Of a stretch of DNA of 64,000 nucleotides, positions 45,736 through 56,448 are shown piece after piece (the first letter of the stretch is position 1; each line of letters starts with the position of its first letter). The translations under genes were made by a program, and so were the position numbers. The stretch comes from Xenoacremonium recifei (taxonomy: Eukaryota; Ascomycota; Sordariomycetes; Hypocreales; Nectriaceae): assembly GCA_012184525.1 (NCBI GenBank), contig WOFQ01000009.1, forward strand, positions 62,001-126,000, in the 5' to 3' direction. The notes under the pieces are model-generated. The model was not told where the DNA came from. It searched no databases and saw nothing but the letters and a program-made list of their open reading frames with translations.

Positions 45736-46668
45736 ACAAGATGATCTCGAATCCAAAATGGGGAAACAAATTAACAGAGGAAGGCATCACCTTAATCCTT
45801 GACTTCGAGGGGCGGTCAACCTGTAAAACTGTAAATAAGGTTTAGCGGAGGAAGATGTACAGAATAAATTTAAAACAGGTTGAGACTCCAGTTTCTCTTT
45901 TACCTTTTGCTCGACCAACGTATCAGACTGTTACCTGACGAGACTTGATTTGTCAACGGGATCGAAATTTTTACAGTAAGAACTTCCACTATAAAACCAG
46001 TATATATGGTCTATCCTTGGATACCATGATCACAAACTTTCCCAAAGGGCAGAGACGTCCAAATTGTATAGTATCCCTTTAGGAGGTTTATTTTTCAGTT
46101 AAGTGAACTACTTTTCTCTCACCAAGCATGAATTCCAATACAGGAGAAGAGCCCGGTAAGTCACGATAAAACCGTCCCTCGCAGCTTCCATACTGCTTCA
46201 AGAACATGGCTTTGAAAGACTGGAAATGCACAATTTCGCCCTCTGTTCCTTCGCTCCGCGAAACTATAGTCTACAAATGAGGGCGTGAAGTTCGCACGGA
46301 GCAAAATGCCGATTGGATAAATTGTTGAAATCCTCCGTGCCAAAATTCTGGATAGCCGATCGGCTGCAAAACCCCCATTACTCCGCAGAATACCTAGTTT
46401 TACCCCTTCTGGATTCGCCCTTCCGACGCGACGCTACTCCATATCCTCATTCCGGAAATCCGGGATAGCGCGACGGGTTACCATCGCCAGCAGTCACATC
46501 ATCTAAGACAAGTACAGGCATTGGTGGCATGTTCTGAGCCGCCTGAACCAACTCTCGATATCTCGGCTCCTAAAAGGCCAGCTTTGAGTCAGGACGGAAG
46601 GGTAACATCAGCGGTGTCGCAGTGCTACAACTAGCTACCCCTCACTTGCTTGTGGGAAATCAGCTGTC
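45736..46668. promoter_or_regulatory. Upstream region of the cyclase-family gene
   Basis: 0.93 kb with no gene. Holds the 3' UTR of the porter, AT-rich up to about 46.1 kb, and the palindromic element at 46350-46366. Confidence 0.5.
46350..46366. promoter_or_regulatory. Palindromic element, copy 2 (before the cyclase-family gene)
   Basis: Identical 17-mer to the one at 43661-43677, starting 319 bp before the ATG. It too is preceded by CTCCGTG, here 14 bp before the element, against 13 bp in copy 1. Confidence 0.7.
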
Positions 46669-47780
46669 ATGGAGGATAAAAGCATCCCTGCACGGCCTCC
46701 CTTTGATTCCCTGCCCTTGGATTCCTCTGGACCACCTGGAAATGCTTGGGGACTGTACGGAATTGATGATGAATTGGGCGCCCTAAACCTACTCACACCT
46801 AATGTTGTAGCCTCGGCCGCTTCAGAGATTCAGATAGGGACGCGGGTATCCCTGGACTGGGATCTGGATAAGCCTGCCCAGCCTAATTTCTCCCGGGCGC
46901 CTTTCCAGTGGAAGATGCTTCCTAATAGCAGCAAGAAAACTATCAACGATGATGAAGTTCATTTCAATACTCAGAGTGGCTCGCAATGGGACGGGTTCAG
47001 GCATTTCGGTATGCTTCCGAGTAGTTGAACTGCGAGATCGTCAGAGCGACTAAATGAGGCCCTAGGTTATCAAGGGGCTAAGCGCTTCTACGGAAATCGA
47101 TCTCAGGCAGACATAGAATCTTCAAGAACATTAGGCATTGACGGTAAGTTTTATAAGCCCAATAATAGAAAGACAATCGCTGATTTTCTGTAGCCTGGGT
47201 TAAAAAAGGAGGCATCGTGGGCAGAGGTGTTCTCTTGGATTATGTGGCATTTTGTGAGCGCCATTCTATCGAACTGAAGCCACACACCAGCTGCCCAATC
47301 ACCCTTGATCATATACATCAAATGGCCAAGGAGCAGCAACTCGAGTTCAAGCAGGGTGATATCCTGTTGATCAGATCTGGATTCATCAAGGAGTATAACG
47401 TCCTTGACCCCGAAGCTCAGGCCGCCCTGGCTCTTCGTAAGGTTCCCGAGTTTATTGGGATTGATCCCACGATAGCCATGCTTCGATGGATTTGGGAGAC
47501 GGGATTCTCAGCCGTAGCCGGTGATACTATTAGCTTCGAACAAGCTCCGGTGGAAGGCACGTGGGTTAGCAACGAACTTGAGGATAACGTATACGAGGGA
47601 GGTATGATGCATCAGGTATTACTAGGCGGATGGGGTGTGCCCATAGGTGAGCTCTTTGACCTTGAAGAGCTGGCTAAGGCGTGTCAAAAGCATAAAAGAT
47701 GGTCGTTCTTCTTCACCAGCGTTCCATTGAGAGTGCCCGGAGGCGTTGCAAGCCCGCCGAACGCAGTTGCGGTGTTTTAG
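46669..47780 (+). CDS. Cyclase-family metal hydrolase (kynurenine formamidase-like fold)
   Basis: Three exons (46669-47008, 47066-47143, 47194-47780) with introns of 57 and 50 nt give 334 residues. The PF04199 pattern can be read: WGLYGIDDELGALNLLTP at the start, then QSGSQWDGFRHFG around the first splice site. The latter replaces the HxGTHxDxxxH metal site of bacterial kynurenine formamidases, with Gln for the middle His and Asp and the last His kept. Later come GDILLIRSGF, AGDTISFEQAP and HQVLLGGWGVPIGELFDLE. Members hydrolyse amides or lactones; this fungal branch is uncharacterised. Its shared promoter element with the sugar porter suggests it acts on an imported compound or a product of it. 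Confidence 0.85.
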
Positions 47781-47940
47781 ACGAGGAATATCGCAACAAA
47801 AGTCGGAAAAGAAAAAGCAAGAAAGAATATAACCATATAAATGTGTTGAATCATCAACTTTTCATTGGCTGATTGTGGAAAAGCACGCAATAAGATGCCG
47901 GGGCAAGTTTTCTTCCTGATGATAACCACACCACTGGAAT

Positions 47941-49511
47941 CTAATTCTCGCCTATTCTAATGCTGTACAAAAACCAAAACGCCACGCAGTAACAACAGGC
48001 GCTGATAAAATAGGGCATACCGATGGCCGATCCACCGATATCGATTCCACGCACCCACAGGAATGCCATTAGAGGTGCACCTAACAGAGAGCCTAATGTC
48101 TTTACCAACATAACGATAGGAAAGAGAAAGTCTTCGGAGCCTTCGTTTGTACCAATGGTTGCATGATTGACTCTGCTAGCTGGACCGCCTGAAATAGCCG
48201 GGGTTTTGAGCAGAGAGAAAGTGAAGACTGGAAGAGCAGATCCAAGAGCATAGATCAGTAGAGAGGGGACCAATTGCCATATGACGGCAGAAAATGCGAT
48301 AAACAATGCACCAAGAACGGAGACGGCGACACAGAGCTTTGCATATCGGATATTGGTGTCGTCTCCGCTCCTTTGGCGATGGCCATGTCCATCATCTGGG
48401 CTACTCTTGGACCGCAAAAGCCAAGGAATAATAAGTGTCAACAGCGTGAAGTTGAGCACAGCTTTCCCTGAAAGCAGATAACCGGCCGAGGCAAAGGTCC
48501 ATCCGTATCTCTTTGAGATATACAACACAAGGAGTTTCGTATCGGAACTTGCGAGTGAGGCCAGAAAGAAGACTACCAATAGGAACAACAAGTTCCAAGA
48601 ACCATTGACAACAACGCCGTGAAGGGTAGAAAGACGCTGGATAGATGACCTCAACAAAGACTTCCCAGGGCCTGCTGTCTGTGTTCGCGGTGCTGAAAGT
48701 AAAGGCTCTGCCTGATCCTCGGCGTAGGAACTTCTTCGAGTTACAACGTGGGACGGTTGTGGCAGTTTAGAGATGACGAATACAGCTGACACAAGCAGCC
48801 CAATCCCGATGCAAAAGGGCAGCCAGAGGTTTACTGTCATTGTAAGAGATGCCATCGCCGGCCCAATTAGAGCAACAGCATATGAGATTGAGCTAAGATA
48901 TCCGAAATAAGTCGCTCGTGTGATGGGGTCGTTGGTGGAAGCGGACGTAAGAGCGTATGTGATCGAGTTGAAGACACAATCTCCACCTAAGAAAGAAAGC
49001 ATCGGACCCCCAATGATGATTTGCGTGGGCACGTCATCGTTGAAATGGCCGACTATGACTGCCCACAGGAGCATGAAGATTCGAGAGGCGATATTGAGCC
49101 GCAAGACCTTCCGAGGGCCCCATCTCTCAGCCAGAAAGGTTAAGGGAATGGTCATAACGAAGTCTGCATACAGTGTCAACATGATTTCCCAATTCGAGAT
49201 CGAACTATTTTCTCACCTCCTGCTATCCAAATTGTCTCCATCGTTCCTTGAATCCACCCCAGAGGTTTTTGAACGGCGTCAATTTTGCACTGTGCCTCGT
49301 CGAGGTCTTTAGCAGCTTTGGCGTAGTGTTCCCTGCACAGGCGATTCTCAATTACTTGATTCAGAGGCAGTTGGTACAGGCTCATTGCCAGGTTGACGAG
49401 AAAAACCAGGCAGATCAACGAGCGAATGGCGGGGTTCGGTTTGGGCCGAGCGGACTGGGCATCCCGAATGGGACCATCATCGGCAACCTCGTCCATCGTT
49501 CCCGTGGGCAT
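47941..49511 (-). CDS. MFS membrane transporter
   Basis: Two exons (49217-49511 and 47941-49163) around a 53-nt intron give 505 residues. A short soluble head precedes about twelve membrane segments: SLICLVFLVNLAMSLYQLP in helix 1, then a lumenal or extracellular loop with two Cys (LCREHY, AQCKID), FVMTIPLTFLAERWGPRKVL (the loop after helix 2 with the G-x-R-K motif), and a hydrophilic central loop (YAEDQAEPLLSAPRTQ). This arrangement occurs in fungal MFS proteins of unknown substrate and differs from the sugar porter at 43953. It is convergent with the cyclase gene, leaving only 160 bp between them. Confidence 0.88.
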
Positions 49512-50154
49512 ATCTCACCCAAAGAGAGGCGAAACAAGCAGCATGAGAGTTTCTTAGGTGTGCTGGTCCGATCAAAGGCCACGTAGCATTCGTACAGCCC
49601 GAGTGCTCGAGAGTTGAGTCTTTGGAGAGGAGAGAAGCGGAGAGATGAAGTTCCAGATTGCGCGACGAGATAAGGCATTTTTCGTGCCACAGATTGCGTG
49701 ATGAGTCAGCACGTCCTTTCAGTGAGACATGCAGCCACATGATTCGGTAAACGAATGATCAAATGGTGCAGAAAAATGTCATACAGACATTTACAATGGT
49801 CGTATATCCCACACATCGACTCTTCGGGCACACTTTTTTGCTTTACGAAATGTTCAAGGGGCGCGCCAATACTTACCTGCCTGCTCACACTCGTACTTTG
49901 GGCTGTATTCACATAGCGGAAGTAATTCGAGACCGGAAGTACCATATGCTTCTTTGCTTAATGAAGCTTAGTTTGAACAAGCCTTTTTAGATTCTTAGTT
50001 TGTAGAGATGTACACCAAGGGATTGTATTGGATGCCAAAATCGACGAGGCATTTTTCCGGGCTGGTGATCAGTTACATGATTCGAGCATCCCCTTGACGG
50101 AGTCTAATACTACTTTGTGACATTACATATATGAACACTGGCCTTCACCTTAAT
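49512..50154. other. Intergenic, no gene recognised
   Basis: About 0.64 kb holding the promoter of the MFS gene and the 3' end of the zinc-cluster gene. A lone TCCGATC occurs about 60 bp upstream of the MFS start, but not the full palindrome. Confidence 0.45.
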
Positions 50155-52611
50155 TCACGATGAAAAGTTGTTGGTGTTTATGATGTCTTGCCAAACCTCG
50201 GCCAGGTTGATGTCGACGCCATTGAATCCCCCATCGCTTAAGAATGAGTAGTCCAAAAAGCCCCCTATATTCCTGCTCATGAGCCCGAACCCGTTCAAGC
50301 TTCCCATCTGGCCACTCCAAGGTTCCAGTTGTGCGATATTTAAGTGCCGTTCTGCGGTCGCATTAACCATCTCGAAACTTCGTGCCCCTTGGTTGTTGTC
50401 AGGGCTCTCTTCCTGGCACTCCTCCTGGCACTCCATCGGGAATCCTCCAAGATAAGTGTCGTTCTGCATTCGATTCATCGAGTTGTTGCCTTGGTCTGCT
50501 CCTTCTGGTGCTTCACGGGGTTCTTGGCGAGCTGGAGATGGATGTCTTGTCGGTCTAGCGCTCGTTGCTCGTCGTTCGTGAAGCTTCTGGAAGAGGTTTC
50601 GGATCCATCCTGCAGCAAAGTACATTGTCGAAAGCGTCCGCATAGCAATCATACAGAGACTCATATGCGCCTCTGCCTCCCTACCTCTAATTGCATGCAC
50701 CGTCATCGCTCCAAAGAGGGCAGAAGTGCTGAAGCATGTTAGCAGATGATTTTTAACTGATAAATAGCATAGAATAGTGCATACAAGAACAACGGACAGT
50801 CAGTTAAAGAGCCATGATTCATTATCGTCTCCGTGACTCGAGTGATGGCCTGTGCTGCATCAAAGGTAGGCTGCCAGGAAGCTGTCTGGTCCTCGCTGCC
50901 ATTCGTTGGCGAGGGTTGGCGTGATCGATGTATGAGAAGTAACAAACAACTTCACCCATTACTTAATGCCTCCATTAGAATGGGTAGAGCGGACTTACTT
51001 GAACAGCACCTCTAGAAGTAGTGCTGAGAATGATACAAACTCAAGATTTGGGTTCGATGCACATCTCATACTTTGGGGCAATTCCTTTCTCCAAACCTCG
51101 AGCTTCTTCATGATGGCAATTCGGGCAGCCTCTTTTGCAGATGGCTCGCGGGGATAGGCTGTAAACAAAGATGATATCACTGAACCGACTAGGTTTGGTA
51201 GCGTTAGACACAATTTCATAGAAGCAACGATTGTCCCTCTTACATAGTATTCCTATCTTTGCCTGCTCAATGACGAAATCTCTCATTTCCTCGGAATCGC
51301 CGTCCTCGAAGTCATCGCGACTTAGTGGCTCGACATCGCAGTCTTCGTCTCGGATCATAAGAGGCTTCCCTAGAGCGCTAGCAATCTGTCTATCCCTTGC
51401 CTAGATGTGACATTTCAACGTCAGTCAAAAGGTGGTTCACAAGAGACTTGATCTCAAGACTTGGTGTTGCACCAAAAGTCTCAACTCACATGTAGACACC
51501 ACCATATTCTCTTCCAAAGTCGGCGATCCTCTTCTGACAAAGAAGACTGAAGTGTACTGCGGTGCATGCCAATGTTTTGTGCCATTCGAATTGACAGCCC
51601 CAGCCATGTCCATGGGTCCATGGTTGCATTCGGTCCTTGCCACATGTTGTGCAATAGAAATGCGGCCTGTATGTAAGCCAGTTGGTCGATAGATCCATCG
51701 TCATCTTGTGCGAAGAAGTGATGTTTGGCGAGCCTGTAGAGTTCGAGGAGAAAGGCCTGGCGACTGTCAAACCCGGCGCGGTAGACTATGGGATCCGAGA
51801 CATGGAGTGCTGCGGCGTAGAAGACCGAGAGGAGAAGAACGGGCGATATATTCCCTGACTGGAAAGCGGCGCGAAAGTTTGTCTGGCTAATGACTGGATA
51901 GAGTCGATGGTTACGGGCAAAATAAGAGTCTACTAACGCTCTCTGGATGTCGTCGGAGAGTTGCAAGGTCGAAGCCCTAGGCATGGATCGATTTATGTGT
52001 TCGGCATTCGACGGTGGAGTGTCGATGGGAACGGATACATGAACACCTGTGGGCGACTCTACCAGGTTGCGATGTGATTCCTGGTCTCGGTCCCTGTGAG
52101 AATGGCTGCGACCCTTCCATTGCATGACATATGCCAACGTCCATGGTTCGCCGACGTAAAATACTCGTCGTCCGTCTGCACCAACAGAATGATCGTCAGA
52201 GACCACTTTAGACCATATGTCGGCTTCTCCATTGTTTGTCTCTGGCTCGGATATCACACTCTGCACTCTGCCACGGTTGCTGGGAGGTGTTCGCTGCTGG
52301 TCCGGCGACGCCAGCGGCTGTAAAGCTCCCAAAGGCCCAGTTGGGCTGCCGCCTAGTTGGGTCGGGCAAGATACTGGGGAAGGAAATCCTTCATTTTGGG
52401 AGCCGTTCAGACGCGAGAATCGCCCATCGTTTCCACGGGAGCGCTTCGAGTTGAGAAGCCGGCACGCGTCGCCCAGATTTACAGCAAGGCATCCAGAACA
52501 AGGAACGCCAGAAGCCGCCGCATCGCACCTCACCCGGCGATCGTGGCATCGCTTGCAGGCAATCCTGCTGCGAGCTCTCTTGATCCTCGGAGGAGACGCT
52601 TGCTGCTGCAT
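50155..52611 (-). CDS. Zn(II)2Cys6 transcription factor of the catabolic region
   Basis: Six-part minus-strand model: 51490-52611, 51244-51400, 50999-51179, 50785-50949 and 50155-50728, with introns of 89, 64, 49 and 56 nt (so five exons). Protein of 732 residues from the ATG at 52611. The zinc cluster spans residues 19-50 with spacing C-x2-C-x6-C-x8-C-x2-C-x8-C, a longer-looped variant, inside a very basic context (RIKRARSR). A Fungal_trans domain follows from about residue 230 (DSYFARNHRLYPVISQTNFR, LYRLAKHHF, MDPWTWLGLSIRMAQNIGMHR, RRLWKRIWWCLH). The C terminus is Gln/Asn/Glu-rich. Its site among porter, cyclase, GST and SDR makes it the best candidate to bind the palindromes seen before those genes. 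The acceptor at 50950 (AAG) is less common, so that junction is less certain. Confidence 0.88.
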
Positions 52612-52964
52612 GATGGTGATAAAACGTATCGAGGCCCGTAAAGAAGCTGAAGTTTGCTGTGGAAGTGGCAAGGTCTCAAAACGATTGTCAAGCTTCAGGG
52701 CCTCGTGGACTTTTATGACAGCGCCAACAGAGCGCTCTACTTGCGGGGTAACCCCCCAGTGTCGGCGCCATTGAATCCTTTCCCCAGCTCTGCCATGATC
52801 CTAGCCAGGTTTCCCAACTCCGCTAGGAAACGTGGGCTAGAGAGAAGCGAGTACCTAAAGCTTTGGGCCATCCACGGTAGTGAAAGTCCATTTATTACTA
52901 GACTGGCGGCTTGTTCGCCCGGGCGGGATTGACTTGGTCTCTCATCTATCATCTTCGTCTCAAT
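52612..52964. other. Intergenic, promoter of the zinc-cluster gene
   Basis: 353 bp between the regulator start and the 3' end of the GST gene; nothing else recognised. Confidence 0.45.
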
Positions 52965-53798
52965 CTAGCCAGAGAGCTTCTTAACTCTTTCCTGCATAAC
53001 AGCCGCAATCCCAGGTCGGCTCATCATTTCCTTCATCCACTTCCTGACGTGGGGTGCCTGGTTATCTATAAACTCGGCGCCCAGGATAATTCTATCAGCG
53101 CTGGTGTTCCATTGTAAGAAGGCAATGTCAGCTGCAGACATCTTATCTCCCACAAGCCACTGCTGCTTTGACAGAACAGACTCAAGGACTGTAATTACCC
53201 TCCTGGTCTCATTCTGGTATCGTTCTACGACCTCTTTCGGCTCCCCATTGCATTCCTTGATGAACCACACCGCCTGACCGTAATATGGACCTTGTCCTGA
53301 AGCCTGGAAATAAAGCCACTGTCGCATAACGCATTGGCTCTCCAAGTCCGAGAACGAGAGCTTGCGTTCTATGTCATACTTAGAGAGCACATACTCAATG
53401 ATGGCGTTAGACTCCCTACAAACAGAAGATTTAGCTCACTGATTCTCATTACAAACCCAGGCATCAAGTACTCACCAGAGTACGAAATCGTTGTTCTTGT
53501 GATCAATTAAAGCTGGAATACGCCCATTGGGGTTCAGCTTGGTGAATTCGGGACCCTTTTGTTCCTCTTAGAATAATTGGTAAGCAGACAGGACATTCAA
53601 CCAAAGGTCTTGGGAAAGTTTTTACTTTTAGAGAAATCCAAATAAATGGTCTTGTATGAGAGGTTCAACTCCGCCAGGATCATAGCAACCTTCCAGCCTA
53701 ATCCTCATCAGACAATCCTCCTGTAACAGCTTCATGTTGATGAACTCACCATTGGGCCCAATGACCGTAGAGTACAGAGTAAAGTGAGTGTCAGACAT
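52965..53798 (-). CDS. Glutathione S-transferase
   Basis: Four exons (53750-53798, 53626-53697, 53476-53566, 52965-53415) with introns of 52, 59 and 60 nt give 220 residues. The thioredoxin-like half reads FTLYSTVIGPNGWKVAMIL, then the conserved cis-Pro region LNPNGRIPALID and the glutathione gamma-Glu contact WESNAIIEYVLS, joined across the last splice. The helical half has QGPYYGQAVWF and SAADIAFLQWN, the N-capping/hydrophobic staple region. It resembles fungal Ure2-like GSTs. It would conjugate or isomerise electrophilic compounds, or act as a glutathione peroxidase. It is divergent from the SDR gene over a 617-bp intergenic region containing CGGCTA...TAGCCG. Confidence 0.92.
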
Positions 53799-54415
53799 TT
53801 CGCCAATGCCACAACGCAAGACAGACCGTTCCTCAGGTGTGTAAATTGGACTCAACTCTTAGTTCCGGATCTTCTTTCTGCAAATGGTGGGAGAGCGGAA
53901 GTGTCCTTGTTCCTACTAATGGAGGCTCAATGACTTAAAGTCTTTCTTTATTGGTCGCGTGACAGATCATAGCGAGGCGAAATTGAAAACGGGAGGATAA
54001 GACTCCCCTTTCAAGATGCTTTGGGCCATGGTGTTCCACTAAGAAACCCACATGGCCTAGCTGTGATCTTCACCGGCTATGGACCGTAGCCGATGGTCCT
54101 TGGGTTGAAGGCCCGGTTATGGACTCCCTAGCCTTTGCGGGGTATCACTTTCGGCCTGGAGCCCCCGCGAGAAATTTCGACGAGGGAGTCCGTATTGTTT
54201 CGGTGCCAGAAGTTTGCCCATCTTATCCAAGGATGCTAATCCTCTTATCGTCGCTTGAGGTCAGCCGTGAAATGGACATTAGCCTTGGCACTTACAAATT
54301 AGTAAAGCCTGGGCTACTTTTAGGTGTAGGAGAATGAACGGCGCTCATTTCAGTTCTCCCCAACTCCCTAGTAGACCTAATTGGCTTTCTTCCCCGTCTT
54401 CGGAATTCTATAGCC
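53799..54415. promoter_or_regulatory. Bidirectional promoter between GST and SDR
   Basis: 617 bp. Includes the inverted repeat CGGCTA-N7-TAGCCG at 54074-54092, followed by AT, so it reads AGCCGAT as in the palindromes before porter and cyclase. No gene seen. Confidence 0.5.
54074..54092. promoter_or_regulatory. Inverted repeat CGGCTA-N7-TAGCCG
   Basis: CGGCTATGGACCGTAGCCG, perfect 6-bp arms, about 325 bp before the SDR ATG and 275 bp before the GST ATG. Its arms match the halves (ATAGCCG / CGGCTAT) of the 17-bp element before the porter and cyclase genes. Confidence 0.5.
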
Positions 54416-55536
54416 ATGGCGCCAGCGGTTCTCGAACCTGTCACAGACGACGAGCACATTGAGTTTGATCAATCGAACGGGAAGCATATAAATGAACTCA
54501 AAACTGAAGCGCCGAGGCTCAGTGTCCCAGAGATCTCCCAGCAGAGCTCGCAAGGTGGTGACCATCGTGGCTCGGTCAATCAATCCTCCAACAGGCCGAG
54601 GGCGACCATTCCAAAGTTTGATCTTCCGTACGAGAGCCCGGGGGCCTGTGTAGCTACACATGTCAAGACACCGTCCCTCTTTAACCTCGAGGGGAAGACA
54701 GCATTAGTGACTGGCGCAAATGGCGGCATCGGTGGTGGAATGGCCACTGGGTTGGCTGAAGCAGGCGCCAATATCATCATTTTCCAACTCCCCGGTGACG
54801 ACTCCAAATTTTCCCGTCAACTAGCAGATGAGACCGGTTGCAAAGTGTGGGCTTATGACTGTGATATGAGCTCCACGGAGATGATCCGGGCGACAATCCA
54901 GAAGGTTTTCGACGACGGCCTCAAAGTTGACATACTTTGCAACGTAGCAGGCATTAGCAGCGGGTCAATCCCCATCCTTTATGAAACTGACCAGCACAAA
55001 GACGCTGTGAGTGATGAAGGGCTCTCGATAACCTCCCTGACTAACATTATTTAGATCATTCAAATCAACTTCAATTCTGTTTGGGTCTTGTCTCAGTGTG
55101 TTGCTCGCCACATGGTTGAGCGACGAGAGGGTGGAAAGATCATCAACATCTGCTCCCTTGCTGCCCACAAAGCTATGACAACATTCTCAGTCTATGGGCC
55201 AATGAAAGCTGCCGTTGGTCAATTGACAAACTCCTTCGCGAATGAGTTTGGGCCTTACAATATTCAAGTCAATGCGATATATCCTGGGTAAGTCTCATTC
55301 CATCCAATACTATTAGCATTAAGTCTAACAGAAGTCCTAGATGGATAAATACCTCGCTAGCTCAAAGATTTGTCAATGACAAGGAGGCGAATCAAAAGAT
55401 CCTGAGCACAATACCCTCGAGGAGATGGGGTGAGCCAGAGGATTTCAAGGGGATCACGGTCTTCCTCGCGAGTAGAGCAAGTGACTACGTAAATGGGGCT
55501 AGAATCTTCCTTGATGGCGGAGCTCATAGCATGTAG
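54416..55536 (+). CDS. Short-chain dehydrogenase/reductase with N-terminal extension
   Basis: Three exons (54416-55006, 55055-55287, 55341-55536) with introns of 48 and 53 nt give 339 residues. A polar, probably disordered extension of about 85 residues precedes the classical SDR domain, which normally starts near a chain end. NAD(P) site: T99-G-A-N-G-G-I105 in ALVTGANGGIGGGMA. Then CNVAGISSGS, the catalytic Ser231 (NICSL), and Tyr244-x-x-x-Lys248 (YGPMK). The C terminus, FLASRASDYVNGARIFLDGG, is typical. The closest look is to 2-deoxy-D-gluconate or related sugar-acid 3-dehydrogenases (KduD-like), which would fit an oxidised-sugar pathway with the porter and cyclase; this substrate is a guess. 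Confidence 0.9.
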
Positions 55537-56448
55537 AAGTATCTTATGTGTAACTTGAATACGTATAAATATCAATTGTCTATATTGAACAAGGGAATAC
55601 CATCCTAACATTCATGATCGACTTTCAAGGTGATCTTAATAAACCAATCTTCAGGGGTCAAATCGCTAGCAGGTACGTTGACCACATTTAGGCTGTATTT
55701 AAGAGAAGAAATATCTTCCTGATATGTGAAGAGAGTGTCAAATATTGGTTATACCTCGGTATGTCTCATGCATTTATCTTCGATTATGCGTAAGCCCGGG
55801 TCGACGGCCAAAGCCAGGGCTTCCTTTCGAACGACGGCAAACACCCGTAACTGGCCCTGGGATGAATTAGGCCCCTCTCGCTCAAGGCAGATTAGAAATG
55901 ACGTTTATTATTGGGGCAAGGCCGCCTAAGGCGGTAGTATTCCTTGTTGGTGATGCTGAAACAACATGTTGGCCCGATGCCCGACCCGTAGACTACCAAT
56001 TGCGCCCGTCGCTCACATTATCAACTTCATGGTCGGGACTAACAGTTGCAAATACAATTACATTTAAGAGGCCTCCTAAATACCTCTTCTTAGTATGACA
56101 TGTCATATCGTAGCGACAAGGCACAGCCTGGGTGATGTTGGTGATATCAAGCAGGAAGTGGCCACCACAGGCCTTCTTTTCAACGTATCGGGCGGCAGAA
56201 TCTTCGGTAAACTGTTGCAAGGCGCACAGCAAGGCATTCCAGTTGACCTCAGTTAACCTATCCAGGGAGGGTACTAAATATTATCATGAAATGCCAGGGT
56301 GGTCGGCCTATAACAGAATCTCTATCTATAAGTATCATGTCGCCATCCCTCCCATCGAAGGATATTTTCCCCACCGCAAGACCCTTCACTTCAATCCGCG
56401 CCTGATTATTCTTCCAAAACTCTCGCTCGGATCCAAACAGCAATCGCC
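55537..56448. other. Intergenic, no gene recognised
   Basis: About 0.9 kb separating the catabolic region from the GTPase island. Frames are short and broken. The promoter of the AIG1-like gene should lie at its right end. Confidence 0.45.

Noticed and set aside
42510..55536. Secondary-metabolite biosynthetic cluster
   Set aside because: No polyketide synthase, peptide synthetase, terpene synthase or P450 was found in the stretch.
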